Shown: positions 27,454 to 36,153, numbered from the stretch's first letter. The stretch is DNA of 64,000 nucleotides from Affinibrenneria salicis (GCF_008710095.1 NZ_VYKJ01000001.1:682001-746000), one strand, 5' to 3'. Notes: a model not told the origin generated them from the sequence alone. A program made the numbers and translations.

Positions 27454-29072
27454 GCTTTAACTGGCATAACCCGTATCTTACGCCGCGCACGCCGGTGTTC
27501 GCCCATAACATCGTCTCCACTTCGCATCCGCTGGCGGCTCAGGCGGGCAACCGCATCTTACTGGAAGGCGGCAACGCGGTGGATGCCGCTATCGCCGCCG
27601 CCGCCACGCTGACGGTGGTGGAGCCGGTATCAAACGGACTGGGAAGCGATGCCTTTGCGCTGGTCTGGGCCGGTGGACAACTGCACGGGCTGAATGCGTC
27701 CGGCCCTGCGCCGGGCGCCTGGGATGTGAATTATTTTCGTCGTCGCTACGGCAACGATGCGCAGGGACTGGCGAAACGCCCGGAACGCGGCTGGGATGCC
27801 GTTACCGTGCCTGGCGCGGTGGCCGGTTGGGAAGCGCTGCATCGCCGTTTTGGTAAACTGCCCTTTTCCCGTCTGATGCACAGCGCCATCGGGATCGCAG
27901 AGCGCGGCGTCGCACTGGCGCCGATGGTGGCGCGGAAATGGCAGGCCGCCGTACCGATTCTTGCGCAACAACCCGGCTTTGCCGATGCCTTTATGCCTGG
28001 CGGACGGGCGCCGCAAACCGGCGAGTTATTTCGTTTCCCGGCCGCCGCGAAAACCCTGCGTCTGTTGGCCGACCAGGGCGCGCGCGCGTTTTATGAAGGC
28101 GAGATTGCCGAATCCATCGTGAACTGGTCGCAGCAGACCGGCGGCAGCCTGACCTTACAGGATTTACAGGCATATCAGCCTGAATGGGTAACGCCGATAA
28201 GCCAGCGCTATCGCGGTTATGAGGTCCATGAAATTCCCCCTAACGGGCAGGGCATTGCGGCGCTGATTGCCCTGGGGATTCTGGAGCGGTTTGACCTCGC
28301 CGGCCTGGCGCTGGATGGCGTGGATGTCCAGCATCTGCAAATCGAAGCGATGAAACTGGCCTTCGCCGATGTGTACCGCTACGTGGCTGATCCGGCGTCG
28401 ATGGAAATCACGCCGCAGCAGATGCTGGACAATAACTACCTGCAGCAGCGCGCCGCGCAAATCGACCTGACGCGCGCCAGCCTGCCGGCGGCGGGAATAC
28501 CTCGCAGCGGCGGCACCGTTTATCTGACCACCGCCGATGAAAATGGCATGATGGTGTCATTTATTCAGTCCAACTATATGGGCTTTGGTTCGGGCGTGGT
28601 GGTGCCGGAGTATGGCATCAGCCTGCAAAACCGGGGAGCGGGATTTTCCAGTGATCCAAAATCCGCCAATGTGGTAGCGCCGGGCAAACGTCCCTTCCAC
28701 ACCATTATTCCGGCTTTCCTTACCAGAAATGGACAGCCGCAGATGAGCTTTGGCGTCATGGGGGGCGATATGCAACCCCAGGGGCATGTGCAAACCCTCG
28801 TCAGAATGCTGGATTTTCATCAGCAGCCGCAGGCTGCCTGCGACGCCCCTCGCTGGAAAGTTAACCGGGATTTTACCCTTGATCTGGAAAGCCGTTTTGA
28901 CCCGGCGGTCGTGCAGCAACTGCAATCCCGCGGCCATCAACTAAAAAGCGTTGACGACCCTTACATGGACTTTGGTGCAGGGCAATTTATCTGGCGACTG
29001 TCAGACGACCTCAATCACGGCTATGTCGCCGCCAGTGACAGCCGACGGGACGGGCAGGCCGTGGGGTTTTGA
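27450..29072 (+). CDS. Leaderless gamma-glutamyltransferase family protein (YwrD-like)
   Basis: A 540-residue Ntn-hydrolase of the GGT family. The N-terminal half shows STSHPLAAQAGNRILLEGGNAVDAAIAAA, the family signature. The autoprocessing site aligns at Thr356 in SGGTVYLTTADENG, with VY where E. coli GGT has TH, as in cephalosporin-acylase/YwrD-type members. The small subunit then shows IQSNYMGFGSGVV and GVMGGDMQPQGHVQ. There is no signal peptide (MSFNWHNPYLTPRTPVF), so it should act in the cytoplasm, unlike classical periplasmic GGT. It overlaps the ligase by 4 bases and is the last gene of the operon. It may cleave a gamma-glutamyl or other amide bond of the imported compound. Confidence 0.88.
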   Translation: MSFNWHNPYLTPRTPVFAHNIVSTSHPLAAQAGNRILLEGGNAVDAAIAAAATLTVVEPVSNGLGSDAFALVWAGGQLHGLNASGPAPGAWDVNYFRRRYGNDAQGLAKRPERGWDAVTVPGAVAGWEALHRRFGKLPFSRLMHSAIGIAERGVALAPMVARKWQAAVPILAQQPGFADAFMPGGRAPQTGELFRFPAAAKTLRLLADQGARAFYEGEIAESIVNWSQQTGGSLTLQDLQAYQPEWVTPISQRYRGYEVHEIPPNGQGIAALIALGILERFDLAGLALDGVDVQHLQIEAMKLAFADVYRYVADPASMEITPQQMLDNNYLQQRAAQIDLTRASLPAAGIPRSGGTVYLTTADENGMMVSFIQSNYMGFGSGVVVPEYGISLQNRGAGFSSDPKSANVVAPGKRPFHTIIPAFLTRNGQPQMSFGVMGGDMQPQGHVQTLVRMLDFHQQPQAACDAPRWKVNRDFTLDLESRFDPAVVQQLQSRGHQLKSVDDPYMDFGAGQFIWRLSDDLNHGYVAASDSRRDGQAVGF

Positions 29073-29188
29073 TGTTAACGACATGCCTTTATCCTTTCGC
29101 TAAGGGCCTGTTTTTCTCGTAAGCCTGTGGATAACGGAACGTGGTTCGATAGCGCCGCGGGCGCGGCGCATCGGTTGACGAAGGGAGG

Positions 29189-30595
29189 TTAGCGGGCGCC
29201 GATGTTGCGCAGCGCCTTGCCAGACATCAGATTCCGTTCGATGTGCTCCAGCGAGACGTTTTTGGTTTCCGGGATCAGCGCCAGCGTGATAAAGACGAAC
29301 AGCAGGTTCAGCGCCGCATAGACCCAGAAGGTGTGGGCGCTGCCGAGCGAATTCAGCATGGTGAGAAAGGTGGCGCCGACGATCATGTTGGCGATCCAGT
29401 TGGTGGCGGTGGAGCAGGTGATGCCGAAATCGCGCCCTTTCAGCGGCTGGATCTCCGAGCACAGCACCCAAATCAGCGGGCCGGCGCTCATGGCGAAACC
29501 GATGATGAACAGCATCAGCATAATGATCGCCATGTACTGCCCGGCCTCCGTGCTGATGCCGCTATTCAGCATGGTGCCCAGGATACCCATGCCGGCCGCC
29601 ATCACCACGAAGCCGAGAATCAGCGTCGGTTTACGGCCCCAGCGGTCGACCAGACCGATGGCGATAAAGGTGGCCATCACGTTGACCAGCCCGACGATTA
29701 CGGTGCCCCACATCTGTTGTTCGGTGCTGGCGAAGCCCGCCAGGCCGAAGATTTTCGGCGCGTAGTACATGATGACGTTCATGCCGGTGAACTGCTGCAT
29801 CACCTGCAGCAGAATGCCGAGGAACACCGCGCGGCGGAAGTTGCCGTTATTTTTGAACAGCGCCCAGCCGCTCTGCTTCAGTTTCAGACTTTCCCGGATT
29901 TCATCAAGCTCGCGGTGCGCCTGTTCGCTGGTGTCGCGCAGTTTTTCCAGTACCTGACGCGCCTGTTCATGACGGTTGCGCGACGCCAGCCAGCGCGGGC
30001 TGTCCGGCAGGAAGAATACGCCGATCAGCAACAGCGCGGCCGGCAGAGTGATGACGCCCAGCATCCAGCGCCACGCGCCGCTGTAGCTGAGCGCGGTATC
30101 GGACAGATAGGCGGCCAGAATGCCGATGGTAATCATCAGCTGATACATCGAGATCATGCTGCCTCGAATGTTTTCCGGCGCAATTTCAGACAGATAGATC
30201 GGCGCGGTGTAGGAGGCGATCCCGACGGCCAGACCGAGAATGACGCGGGAGGCAATCAGCATCTCCACATTGGCGGAACACGCCGAAAGCAGAGAGCCGG
30301 CCACGAATAAAATCGCGCCGACCATCAGGCTGTATTTCCGGCCCAGACGGAAATTCATCCAGCCGCTGCCGACGGCGCCCACCGCCGCGCCGAACATCAT
30401 GGCGCTGACGACCCACTCCTGCTGCGAAGTGGTGATGTTAAAGGACGCGGTAATAAACGGCAGCGCGCCGGCGATCACCCCGATATCCAGACCAAACAGC
30501 AGGCCGGCTAACGCGGCGAGAAAACAGACGAAAAAGGTGAGCCTGACGTTGGACGTGCGCGGCTGAGCTGACGGCGCGCTAGCGGTAATATTCAT
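29189..30595 (-). CDS. galP: Galactose-proton symporter GalP
   Basis: A 12-helix sugar porter of the major facilitator superfamily, 468 residues, that brings galactose and glucose into the cell with protons. It is nearly identical to E. coli GalP in diagnostic stretches: [62 protein letters not shown] and [16 protein letters not shown]. The PESPR-type loop reads LPDSPRW. The upstream operators at 30681 and 30864 are the GalR/GalS type, which supports the assignment over AraE or XylE. In E. coli galP lies elsewhere, next to metK, so its position here is a local rearrangement. Confidence 0.94.
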   Translation of the reverse strand: MNITASAPSAQPRTSNVRLTFFVCFLAALAGLLFGLDIGVIAGALPFITASFNITTSQQEWVVSAMMFGAAVGAVGSGWMNFRLGRKYSLMVGAILFVAGSLLSACSANVEMLIASRVILGLAVGIASYTAPIYLSEIAPENIRGSMISMYQLMITIGILAAYLSDTALSYSGAWRWMLGVITLPAALLLIGVFFLPDSPRWLASRNRHEQARQVLEKLRDTSEQAHRELDEIRESLKLKQSGWALFKNNGNFRRAVFLGILLQVMQQFTGMNVIMYYAPKIFGLAGFASTEQQMWGTVIVGLVNVMATFIAIGLVDRWGRKPTLILGFVVMAAGMGILGTMLNSGISTEAGQYMAIIMLMLFIIGFAMSAGPLIWVLCSEIQPLKGRDFGITCSTATNWIANMIVGATFLTMLNSLGSAHTFWVYAALNLLFVFITLALIPETKNVSLEHIERNLMSGKALRNIGAR

Positions 30596-31009
30596 ACAGT
30601 CTCCGGACTACTGACTTCACGAAGAAAAATTCAGGGTAGGAGTCCGTAATCGTATTGACCGTGCGCCAGATCACATTAAATGTAATCGATTACAATCGAT
30701 ATTAATGAGGTTACATTTTGTTTTGTTGTCTGGTTTGCGCTTAGAGCATTGTGTTTTTATTTTAATGTGCTGTTTTATATTGATAATAATTTTTTCTGAA
30801 TCAGATGGAGGTGAGTATCTTCTTGTGGTGCTTATTGTCAGCTTTATATTTGATTACAAATTTTGTAATCGATTACAGTCACATTACAAACGACAAGCGG
30901 AGAACGTTTGTCTAGTGGCGCCTGGGTTATCGGCCGGCGTATAGGGGCGCCTTGCGTCAGTCGGCCTGTCGCGGCGGCTGAGCGGCGCGAGAATACCGCC
31001 GCCTGCGGC
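30596..31009 (-). promoter_or_regulatory. galP control region with CRP site and two GalR/GalS operators
   Basis: TGTAATCGATTACA occurs twice exactly, at 30681-30694 and 30864-30877, centres 183 bases apart. It fits the GalR/GalS half-sites (GTGTAAnCGnTTACAC). On the minus strand TGTGATCTGGCGCACG (30660-30675) is a CRP-like site with 8 of 10 matches, next to the proximal operator. The arrangement suggests loop-forming repression relieved by galactose plus cAMP-CRP activation. The rest of this 414-base interval is AT-rich and holds no supported gene. Confidence 0.8.
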
Positions 31010-31453
31010 TTAGCCCAGCGGCAGCGCCATAATTACCGCATCTTCCCGGCCCTGTTCCGCCGGGTAATAGTTGCGCCGCAGCGACACTTCGTTGAAGCCC
31101 AGTTGCTGATACAGAGCCAGCGCCGGTTGATTCGAGGCGCGCACTTCCAGCCACAGCGTCAGGATGTCGCGCTGTTCCAGTTCGGCGATCAGGTGTTCGA
31201 GCAACTGGCGTCCGTAACCCTTGCGCTGATGCGATGGATGGACGGCCAGATTAAACAGCGTGGCCTCGTCCAGCACCCGTTGAGTGATGGCAAACGCCGC
31301 CAGTTCATCCCGCACCGCCAGCTTCAGGTTGAAGTAGCGTTCGCCCTGATTGCTGTACAGCGTTTTTTCCGTCCACGGAAAGCGGTGACTGGCTTGCTCA
31401 ATACGCAGCGCCTGGGGCAGGTCGTCGGGCGTCAGGATAGAAATCGTTTTCAT
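31010..31453 (-). CDS. rimI: Ribosomal protein S18-alanine N-acetyltransferase
   Basis: RimI acetylates the N-terminal alanine of ribosomal protein S18. The GNAT fold is clear: LAVHPSHQRKGYGRQLLEHLI binds acetyl-CoA, and SNQGERYFNLKLAV, WLEVRASNQPALALYQQLGFNE and RRNYYP are conserved with E. coli. Starting at MKTISIL (31453) it has 147 residues, one fewer than E. coli; an in-frame extension to 31495 is unlikely. It overlaps the end of holD by 56 bases, as in other enterobacteria. Confidence 0.94.
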   Translation of the reverse strand: MKTISILTPDDLPQALRIEQASHRFPWTEKTLYSNQGERYFNLKLAVRDELAAFAITQRVLDEATLFNLAVHPSHQRKGYGRQLLEHLIAELEQRDILTLWLEVRASNQPALALYQQLGFNEVSLRRNYYPAEQGREDAVIMALPLG

Positions 31454-31838
31454 GTTCACATATCTGCTGCCAGAGCGCGCGTCGGGCGCCGGCATTGTTA
31501 TAGAGTTCGGCCAGCGCCGGGCTGGTAAGCCGGCCGCCGTTCAGCCTAATGGGGTCATCGACGCCCATCAGCCAGCAATGGCAGCGGGTGTTCTCCGGCA
31601 GCATCACCGCCTGCTGAGGCGTCAGACTGTATACCTGCCGCGGCGTCAGCGCCAGGCTGCGCAGTACATCGCCCAGCAGAGGATCGTCGTCGGCCGGCGG
31701 CGCGTTGGCGATAATCACCAGCCGCACCTGGTCGGGCAAACTGATCGCCACTTCCCCTTGCAGCACCGCCGGGCGGCGCAACGTCCACTGCGTGATGCCC
31801 AGCTGTTGTAACAGCCAGTCGCGTCTTGATGATGCCAT
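31398..31838 (-). CDS. holD: DNA polymerase III psi subunit
   Basis: HolD links the clamp loader to SSB through the chi subunit. The 146-residue frame starts MASSRRDWLLQQLGITQW, the conserved N-terminus that binds HolC, and continues LRRPAVLQGEVAISLPDQVRLVIIAN. The end RRALWQQICEHENDFYPDARR matches E. coli up to the last few residues, then extends by about nine more (PAPGAAY tail) while overlapping rimI. Divergent from rsmC. Confidence 0.92.
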   Translation of the reverse strand: MASSRRDWLLQQLGITQWTLRRPAVLQGEVAISLPDQVRLVIIANAPPADDDPLLGDVLRSLALTPRQVYSLTPQQAVMLPENTRCHCWLMGVDDPIRLNGGRLTSPALAELYNNAGARRALWQQICEHENDFYPDARRPAPGAAY

Positions 31839-32018
31839 GCCTAATCCTGTCAGGAGATTCTCCGGTGCCGCGCTATGCTAGCAAACCCATCGTATATGCG
31901 CCAACAAAGCGCGATTCCGCTCCCGGCGAATTTACCGCTCTATGTGCCGCGCGGCGAGGCGTACTCATACGCTTCGCCCGTCAGGGGCCAACACGTTGTT
32001 CAAAACGATAACGTTTTG

Positions 32019-32050
32019 TCCTGCAACTCGAATTACTTAGAGTATATAAT
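32019..32050 (+). promoter_or_regulatory. rsmC promoter built on a repeat-element end
   Basis: TCCTGCAACTCGAAT (32019-32033) is the same sequence as the right end of the repeat at 20308-20322. It leads into a perfect -10 box TATAAT (32045-32050), 33 bases before the rsmC ATG. No consensus -35 is seen 17 bases upstream (TGCAAC). An inverted repeat CAAAACG-ATAA-CGTTTTG lies just upstream (32001-32018). Confidence 0.55.
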
Positions 32051-32082
32051 CGCCGCTCAGATAACGAGGGAGCTTTAGTCAG

Positions 32083-33117
32083 ATGTCCGCATTTACCCCC
32101 GCCAGTGAAGTTATACTGCGCCATAGCGATGAATTTTCCGCCCGCCGGGTCCTGTTCGCCGGCGATTTGCAGGATACCCTGCCCGCCAGTTTCGAGGCGG
32201 CGGAGGTCCGGGCGCACACTATGCAATACCACCACTGGCAGCAACTGCAGCGCGCGATGGGCGACAGGGCGCAGTTCGCCCTGCTGGCGGACGCCGATAC
32301 GGTGGCCGGCTGCGATACCCTGATTTATTACTGGCCGAAGAGCAAGCAGGAGGCGCAGTTCCAGCTGTTCAACCTGCTATCGCTGCTGCCGGTGGGCTGC
32401 GAGATCTTCGTGATCGGCGAAAATCGCAGCGGCGTGCGCAGCGCGGAAACACTGCTGGCGGAGTTCGCCAGCCTGAATAAGATCGACAGCGCGCGGCGTT
32501 GCGGTCTGTATCACGGCCGGCTGGATAAGTCGTCGGGCTTTACGCTCGATGACTGGTGGCAGGAATACGATGTGGACGGGGTGCCGGTTCTTACGCTGCC
32601 GGGCGTTTTCAGCCGCGACGGGCTGGATAACGGCAGCCAGTTGCTGCTGTCTACGCTGGAAGCGCACAGTAAGGGCAAGGTACTGGATATCGCCTGCGGC
32701 GCCGGCGTGCTGGCCGCGGCCTTCGCCCACCGTTCGCCGAAGATCCGTCTGACGCTCAGCGACGTCAACGCGGCGGCGCTGGAAGCCAGTCGGGCGACGC
32801 TGGCGCTGAATCAGCTGGAGGGCGAGGTGATCGCCAGCAATGTCTATTCCGATATCGGCGGTCGCTTCGATCTTATTATTTCCAATCCGCCGTTCCATGA
32901 CGGCCTGCAGACCAGCCTGCAGGCGGCCGAGATGTTGATTCGCGGCGCGGCGGCGCACCTGAATATCGGCGGTCAGTTGCGCATCGTAGCCAATGCCTTC
33001 CTGCCTTATCCAGCGTTGCTGGACGATACGTTCGGCAGCCACGAGGTGCTGGCGCAAACCGGCCGCTTCCGGGTGTATAAGGCGGTGCTGGCGCGCGCCG
33101 CGAAAAAACGCGCGTAG
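32083..33117 (+). CDS. rsmC: 16S rRNA (guanine1207-N2)-methyltransferase
   Basis: RsmC methylates G1207 of 16S rRNA in the assembled 30S subunit using S-adenosylmethionine. The 344-residue protein has a degenerate N-terminal methyltransferase-like half ([21 protein letters not shown]) and an active C-terminal half with the SAM-binding [18 protein letters not shown] and the catalytic NPPF motif at 268-271 ([11 protein letters not shown]). Length and order opposite holD-rimI match E. coli. Confidence 0.95.
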   Translation: MSAFTPASEVILRHSDEFSARRVLFAGDLQDTLPASFEAAEVRAHTMQYHHWQQLQRAMGDRAQFALLADADTVAGCDTLIYYWPKSKQEAQFQLFNLLSLLPVGCEIFVIGENRSGVRSAETLLAEFASLNKIDSARRCGLYHGRLDKSSGFTLDDWWQEYDVDGVPVLTLPGVFSRDGLDNGSQLLLSTLEAHSKGKVLDIACGAGVLAAAFAHRSPKIRLTLSDVNAAALEASRATLALNQLEGEVIASNVYSDIGGRFDLIISNPPFHDGLQTSLQAAEMLIRGAAAHLNIGGQLRIVANAFLPYPALLDDTFGSHEVLAQTGRFRVYKAVLARAAKKRA

Positions 33118-33215
33118 GGTAGCGGGCGAGGGCGGCGGCTCGCCGCCGCTCCGGGGGCATCCCAAACGGCGCCGTGCCGCCGCAGGCGCCCCTTTGCCGC
33201 CCGGAGCCTCTATCG

Positions 33216-34211
33216 TCAGTCGTTATTGATGATCGCCATGCCTTCCTGACCGTAGCGGTCGCCGGCGGCGGCCTGCGGCGGAAACAGCGCATCCAGTTCA
33301 GCCAGTTCGGCCGCCGACAGGCTTACGTCTGGCGCCGCCACATTTTCCTCCAGGTAGCGACGCCGCTTAGTGCCGGGGATCGGCACGACATGCTCGCCCT
33401 GCGCCAGCACCCAGGCCAGCGCAAGCTGGGACGGCGTGATGTGTTTTTTCTGCGCCATTCGCTCTATGCTGTCGAGCAGCGTCAGGTTTTTGGCGAAGTT
33501 CTCGTCGCTGAAGCGCGGGTTGTTGCGGCGGAAATCATCGGCGGACAGCGACTGCAACTGGCGGATGGCCCCGGTTAAAAAGCCGCGCCCCAGCGGGCTG
33601 TAGGGCACGAACGCGATGCCCAGCCGTTTACAGGCCGGCAGAATGTGCGCTTCCACGTCCCGCGTCCACAGCGAGTATTCGCTTTGCAGGGCGGTTATCG
33701 GATGCACGCGATGCGCTCGTTCCAGCGTGCCGGCGGACACTTCGCTCAGGCCCAGATAGCGGACCTTTCCCTCCTTGACCAGCTCGGCCATCGCGCCGAC
33801 GGTATCCTCGATCGGCACCGTGGGATCGAGACGGTGCTGATAGTACAGATCGATGGTTTCCACCCCGAGCCGCTGCAGACTGCCTTCCACCGCGCGACGC
33901 ACATATTCCGGTTTGCCGCATACGCCGCGTTCCTGAGCGTTGTGCGGATCGCGCACAATGCCGAATTTTGTGGCCAGAAAGACCCGATCGCGTTTGCCGC
34001 GGAGCGCGCTGCCCAGCAGTTGTTCATTGGTATAGGGGCCGTACATATCGGCGGTGTCCAGCAGGGTAATGCCCAGCTCCAGCGCCCGATGCAGGGTGGC
34101 GACGGCTTCCTGTTCATCCATTGCGGTGGAATAGAAGTCGCTCATTCCCATGCAGCCCAGCCCGAGGGCGGAAACCCGGGGCCCCTGCGGCCCTAGCGTA
34201 CGTTGTTTCAT
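33216..34211 (-). CDS. Aldo/keto reductase (YakC/AKR13 type)
   Basis: A 331-residue NADPH-dependent TIM-barrel reductase. Catalytic tetrad pieces are Asp in [14 protein letters not shown], Tyr in the same motif, Lys in LATKFGI and His in YYQHRLDP. The cofactor part is [15 protein letters not shown]. The start at 34211 ([10 protein letters not shown]) has GGAG nine bases upstream; an in-frame ATG at 34226 overlaps that site. It is divergent from the LysR gene at 34327, which probably regulates it. The substrate is unknown; methylglyoxal or other small aldehydes are typical for relatives. Confidence 0.9.
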   Translation of the reverse strand: MKQRTLGPQGPRVSALGLGCMGMSDFYSTAMDEQEAVATLHRALELGITLLDTADMYGPYTNEQLLGSALRGKRDRVFLATKFGIVRDPHNAQERGVCGKPEYVRRAVEGSLQRLGVETIDLYYQHRLDPTVPIEDTVGAMAELVKEGKVRYLGLSEVSAGTLERAHRVHPITALQSEYSLWTRDVEAHILPACKRLGIAFVPYSPLGRGFLTGAIRQLQSLSADDFRRNNPRFSDENFAKNLTLLDSIERMAQKKHITPSQLALAWVLAQGEHVVPIPGTKRRRYLEENVAAPDVSLSAAELAELDALFPPQAAAGDRYGQEGMAIINND

Positions 34212-34326
34212 CTGAGTGATCTCCAAAATGGATGGAAGAGCATAGAGTCTGGTTGTTTATTGGATAAAGATAAATCACGCATTTTGTGCAACACTGTTTG
34301 TAAAAAATAAACAATGGGCCGACGTT
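34212..34326. promoter_or_regulatory. Divergent aldo/keto reductase-LysR control region
   Basis: The inverted pair TTGTTTAT (34253-34260) and ATAAACAA (34307-34314) brackets the interval; TGTTTGT next to the second copy forms a local imperfect dyad. These are plausible binding sites for the adjacent LysR-type regulator. Confidence 0.4.
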
Positions 34327-35229
34327 ATGGATCAGATACAGGCGATGCGGGTTTTTGTCCGCATGGCGGAGAGCGAAAGTTTTAGCCGTGCGGCTGAAAG
34401 TCTGGCGATCCCGCGCGCCACGGTAAGCCAGACGCTGAAGCGACTCGAACTGCGTCTGGGCGTGCGCCTGTTCGAGCGCACCACGCGTCAGGTGCGCATC
34501 ACCGACGAGGGACGGCTGTACCACCAGCGCTGCGTGCAGTTGCTGGCCGAAATGGATGAGACGGACAGCATGTTCTCGCGCCAGCGTCAGCAGCCGAGCG
34601 GCCGGGTGCGCATCGATATGCCGCATTCGCTGGCGCGCGAGGTGGTGATCCCGGCTCTGCCGGCGTTCTATCGGCGCTATCCGCAGATGACGCTGGTGCT
34701 GAGCGCCAACGATTCGACAATCAATATGCAGCGTGAAGGGGTGGACTGCGTGTTGCGCGCCTGGCGAATGGACGACGATTCGCTGGTCGCCAGGCCGCTG
34801 GCGTCGCTGCCGCAGGTGACCTGCGCCGCGCCGGACTATTGCGCCGCCTTTGGCCGGCCGGCGTCGCTGGCGGAACTGAACGGGCACCAGATGGTGGGGT
34901 ATTTTTCTCTGCGCAGCCTGCGGCTGTATCCGCTGGAGTTTATGCAGCAAGAACAGGTGGTTTTCCGTATGCTGCCCGCGCGGGTCGAAGTCAACGGGGC
35001 GGACGCCTATATCGCCGCCGCCCGGGCCGGGCTGGGGCTGATCCAGGCGCCCTGTTACACGTTGCGTTCATTACTGGCGCGCGGAGAGCTGGTGGAAATG
35101 CTGCCGCAAACGCCGCCGCCGCCGATGCCCCTCTATATTATGTATCCGCCGGGCCGCTTCCTGGCGCCGCGTATTCGGCTGGTGATTGACTGGCTGCAGA
35201 CCTGCCTTGACCAGTCGCCGATACGCTAA
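34327..35229 (+). CDS. LysR-family transcriptional regulator
   Basis: The 300-residue protein has the LysR N-terminal helix-turn-helix (MRVFVRMAESESFSRAAESLAIPRATVSQTLKRLE, residues 7-41) and a periplasmic-binding-protein-like effector domain from about residue 90 (SGRVRIDMPHSLAREVVIPALPAFYRRYP). The second subdomain contains DCVLRAW in place of the common DVAIR pattern. It is divergent from the aldo/keto reductase gene, the usual layout for a LysR regulator and its target. Confidence 0.9.
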   Translation: MDQIQAMRVFVRMAESESFSRAAESLAIPRATVSQTLKRLELRLGVRLFERTTRQVRITDEGRLYHQRCVQLLAEMDETDSMFSRQRQQPSGRVRIDMPHSLAREVVIPALPAFYRRYPQMTLVLSANDSTINMQREGVDCVLRAWRMDDDSLVARPLASLPQVTCAAPDYCAAFGRPASLAELNGHQMVGYFSLRSLRLYPLEFMQQEQVVFRMLPARVEVNGADAYIAAARAGLGLIQAPCYTLRSLLARGELVEMLPQTPPPPMPLYIMYPPGRFLAPRIRLVIDWLQTCLDQSPIR

Positions 35230-35274
35230 CTGACGATTTTTACAGCAAACCCCCACGCAGAAAGGAAATAATCA

Positions 35275-35302
35275 TTGACCTTAGCGGGAAAATCTCTAGA
35301 AT
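35275..35302 (+). promoter_or_regulatory. Promoter of the tRNA-Leu cluster
   Basis: TTGACC (35275-35280) and TAGAAT (35297-35302) are separated by 16 bases. A GC-rich discriminator (TCGCCTCCG) follows, typical of stable-RNA promoters under stringent control. The first tRNA begins about 35 bases after the expected start. Confidence 0.75.
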
Positions 35303-35343
35303 TCGCCTCCGTGGTTACATTACATCGCTAATGTTACTGGTAA

Positions 35344-35430
35344 GCGAAGGTGGCGGAATTGGTAGACGCGCTAGCTTCAGGTGTTAGTGCCTTAACGGGC
35401 GTGAGGGTTCAAGTCCCTCTCTTCGCACCA
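35344..35430 (+). tRNA. tRNA-Leu (anticodon CAG), copy 1
   Basis: An 87-base gene beginning GCGAAGGTGG and ending CTTCGCACCA with CCA encoded. The acceptor stem GCGAAGG pairs with CCTTCGC-like CTCTTCGC, the T loop is GGTTCAAGTCC, and the long variable arm reads TGCCTTAACGGGC, as in class II leucine tRNAs. The anticodon CAG is at 35378-35380 and reads CUG codons. It matches the leuQPV cluster type near rsmC and fhuF in E. coli. Confidence 0.98.
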
Positions 35431-35462
35431 ACAACCACATTATTTGTATCGCACGGCATACT

Positions 35463-35549
35463 GCGAAGGTGGCGGAATTGGTAGACGCGCTAGCTTCAGG
35501 TGTTAGTGTCTTAACGGACGTGAGGGTTCAAGTCCCTCTCTTCGCACCA
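35463..35549 (+). tRNA. tRNA-Leu (anticodon CAG), copy 2, with a variant variable arm
   Basis: Same 87-base structure with CCA encoded; anticodon CAG at 35497-35499. It differs from copies 1 and 3 only in the variable arm, where GCC/GGC becomes GTC/GAC, a compensatory change that keeps the stem paired. Confidence 0.98.
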
Positions 35550-35579
35550 CGCTGGTGATACAAATTATTCATACCCTGT

Positions 35580-35666
35580 GCGAAGGTGGCGGAATTGGTA
35601 GACGCGCTAGCTTCAGGTGTTAGTGCCTTAACGGGCGTGAGGGTTCAAGTCCCTCTCTTCGCACCA
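35580..35666 (+). tRNA. tRNA-Leu (anticodon CAG), copy 3
   Basis: Identical in sequence to copy 1, 87 bases with CCA encoded; anticodon CAG at 35614-35616. The three genes are spaced by 32 and 30 bases and are probably one transcript. No clear terminator hairpin follows, only a T-rich stretch at 35671-35675. Confidence 0.98.
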
Positions 35667-35773
35667 CATCGTTTTTCCTCTTGTTCTCTTCCTTATACTT
35701 ATACCCTGTTTTAATGCCGATTTTTCTTTTTGATTAGTATTGTTAATGTTTCTGCTCGCCGAATATGCGTTTT

Positions 35774-36061
35774 TCAGCCGGCGCCGAGAGTGGCGACAAC
35801 CGCCGCCAGCCCGCAGACCAGCGCGATGCAGGACGGCAGCAGTAAATAAGGACGTAATCGGCGGCGACACAGCATAAACAGCGTGCTCAGCATGGCCAGC
35901 AGGATAATCCCCTTCAGTTGCGTCAGACTGGGCTCAAACAGCAGCAGCAGCGGCAGAGCGGCGCAGGGCAGCAATAGCCCGCTCCAGGCGCTGGAAAGAC
36001 GTTTTCTCAGCCGCCAGCCCCGTTCCGTCCGACCACAGGCGGCAATAATGGCAGCAAACAT
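35774..36061 (-). CDS. Small inner-membrane protein, DUF1435-like
   Basis: A 95-residue protein with three likely helices (GLLLPCAALPLLLLF, LKGIILLAMLSTLFMLC and LLPSCIALVCGLAAVVATL) separated by a basic segment RRRLRPYL. The pattern recalls the DUF1435 family of small enterobacterial membrane proteins, whose function is unknown; this match is from memory. The start codon is uncertain, as ATG 36061 has a poor Shine-Dalgarno. A good Fur-box-like sequence lies at 36078-36096, suggesting iron-dependent repression. Confidence 0.55.
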   Translation of the reverse strand: MFAAIIAACGRTERGWRLRKRLSSAWSGLLLPCAALPLLLLFEPSLTQLKGIILLAMLSTLFMLCRRRLRPYLLLPSCIALVCGLAAVVATLGAG

Positions 36062-36077
36062 CGTTGTTCGTCCGTAT

Positions 36078-36096
36078 GATAATGATAACCAATATC
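36078..36096 (-). promoter_or_regulatory. Fur box upstream of the small membrane protein gene
   Basis: GATAATGATAACCAATATC matches the 19-base Fur consensus GATAATGATAATCATTATC at 17 positions. The only gene it can control is the leftward small membrane protein starting near 36061, since the neighbour on the other side (budR) ends here. Confidence 0.7.
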
Positions 36097-36153
36097 ATAT
36101 AAGAAACTGGCGCAATTGCCACCTTATCGCCGCGCGGTGTTGTTGCGGAGGGA

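Noticed and set aside
29243..30310. A 355-codon open frame on the plus strand
   Set aside because: Antisense to galP, composition rich in Arg, His and Gln; galP itself is certain.
30705..30944. 79-codon hydrophobic open frame upstream of galP
   Set aside because: It covers the distal GalR-type operator and an AT-rich control region; the hydrophobicity follows from the T-rich sequence.
33131..33155. GC-rich inverted repeat after rsmC
   Set aside because: GGCGGCG-GCT-CGCCGCC can pair but has no U run and could be chance in very GC-rich sequence; not called a terminator.
35628..35870. Open frame containing WCEERDLNPHAR
   Set aside because: This peptide is the reverse translation of the third tRNA-Leu gene, a known source of spurious protein annotations.
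35934..36122. 62-codon minus-strand frame beginning upstream of the Fur box
   Set aside because: It would start before the Fur box and is in a different frame from the more plausible three-helix protein; the hydrophobic start comes from the Fur box sequence itself.
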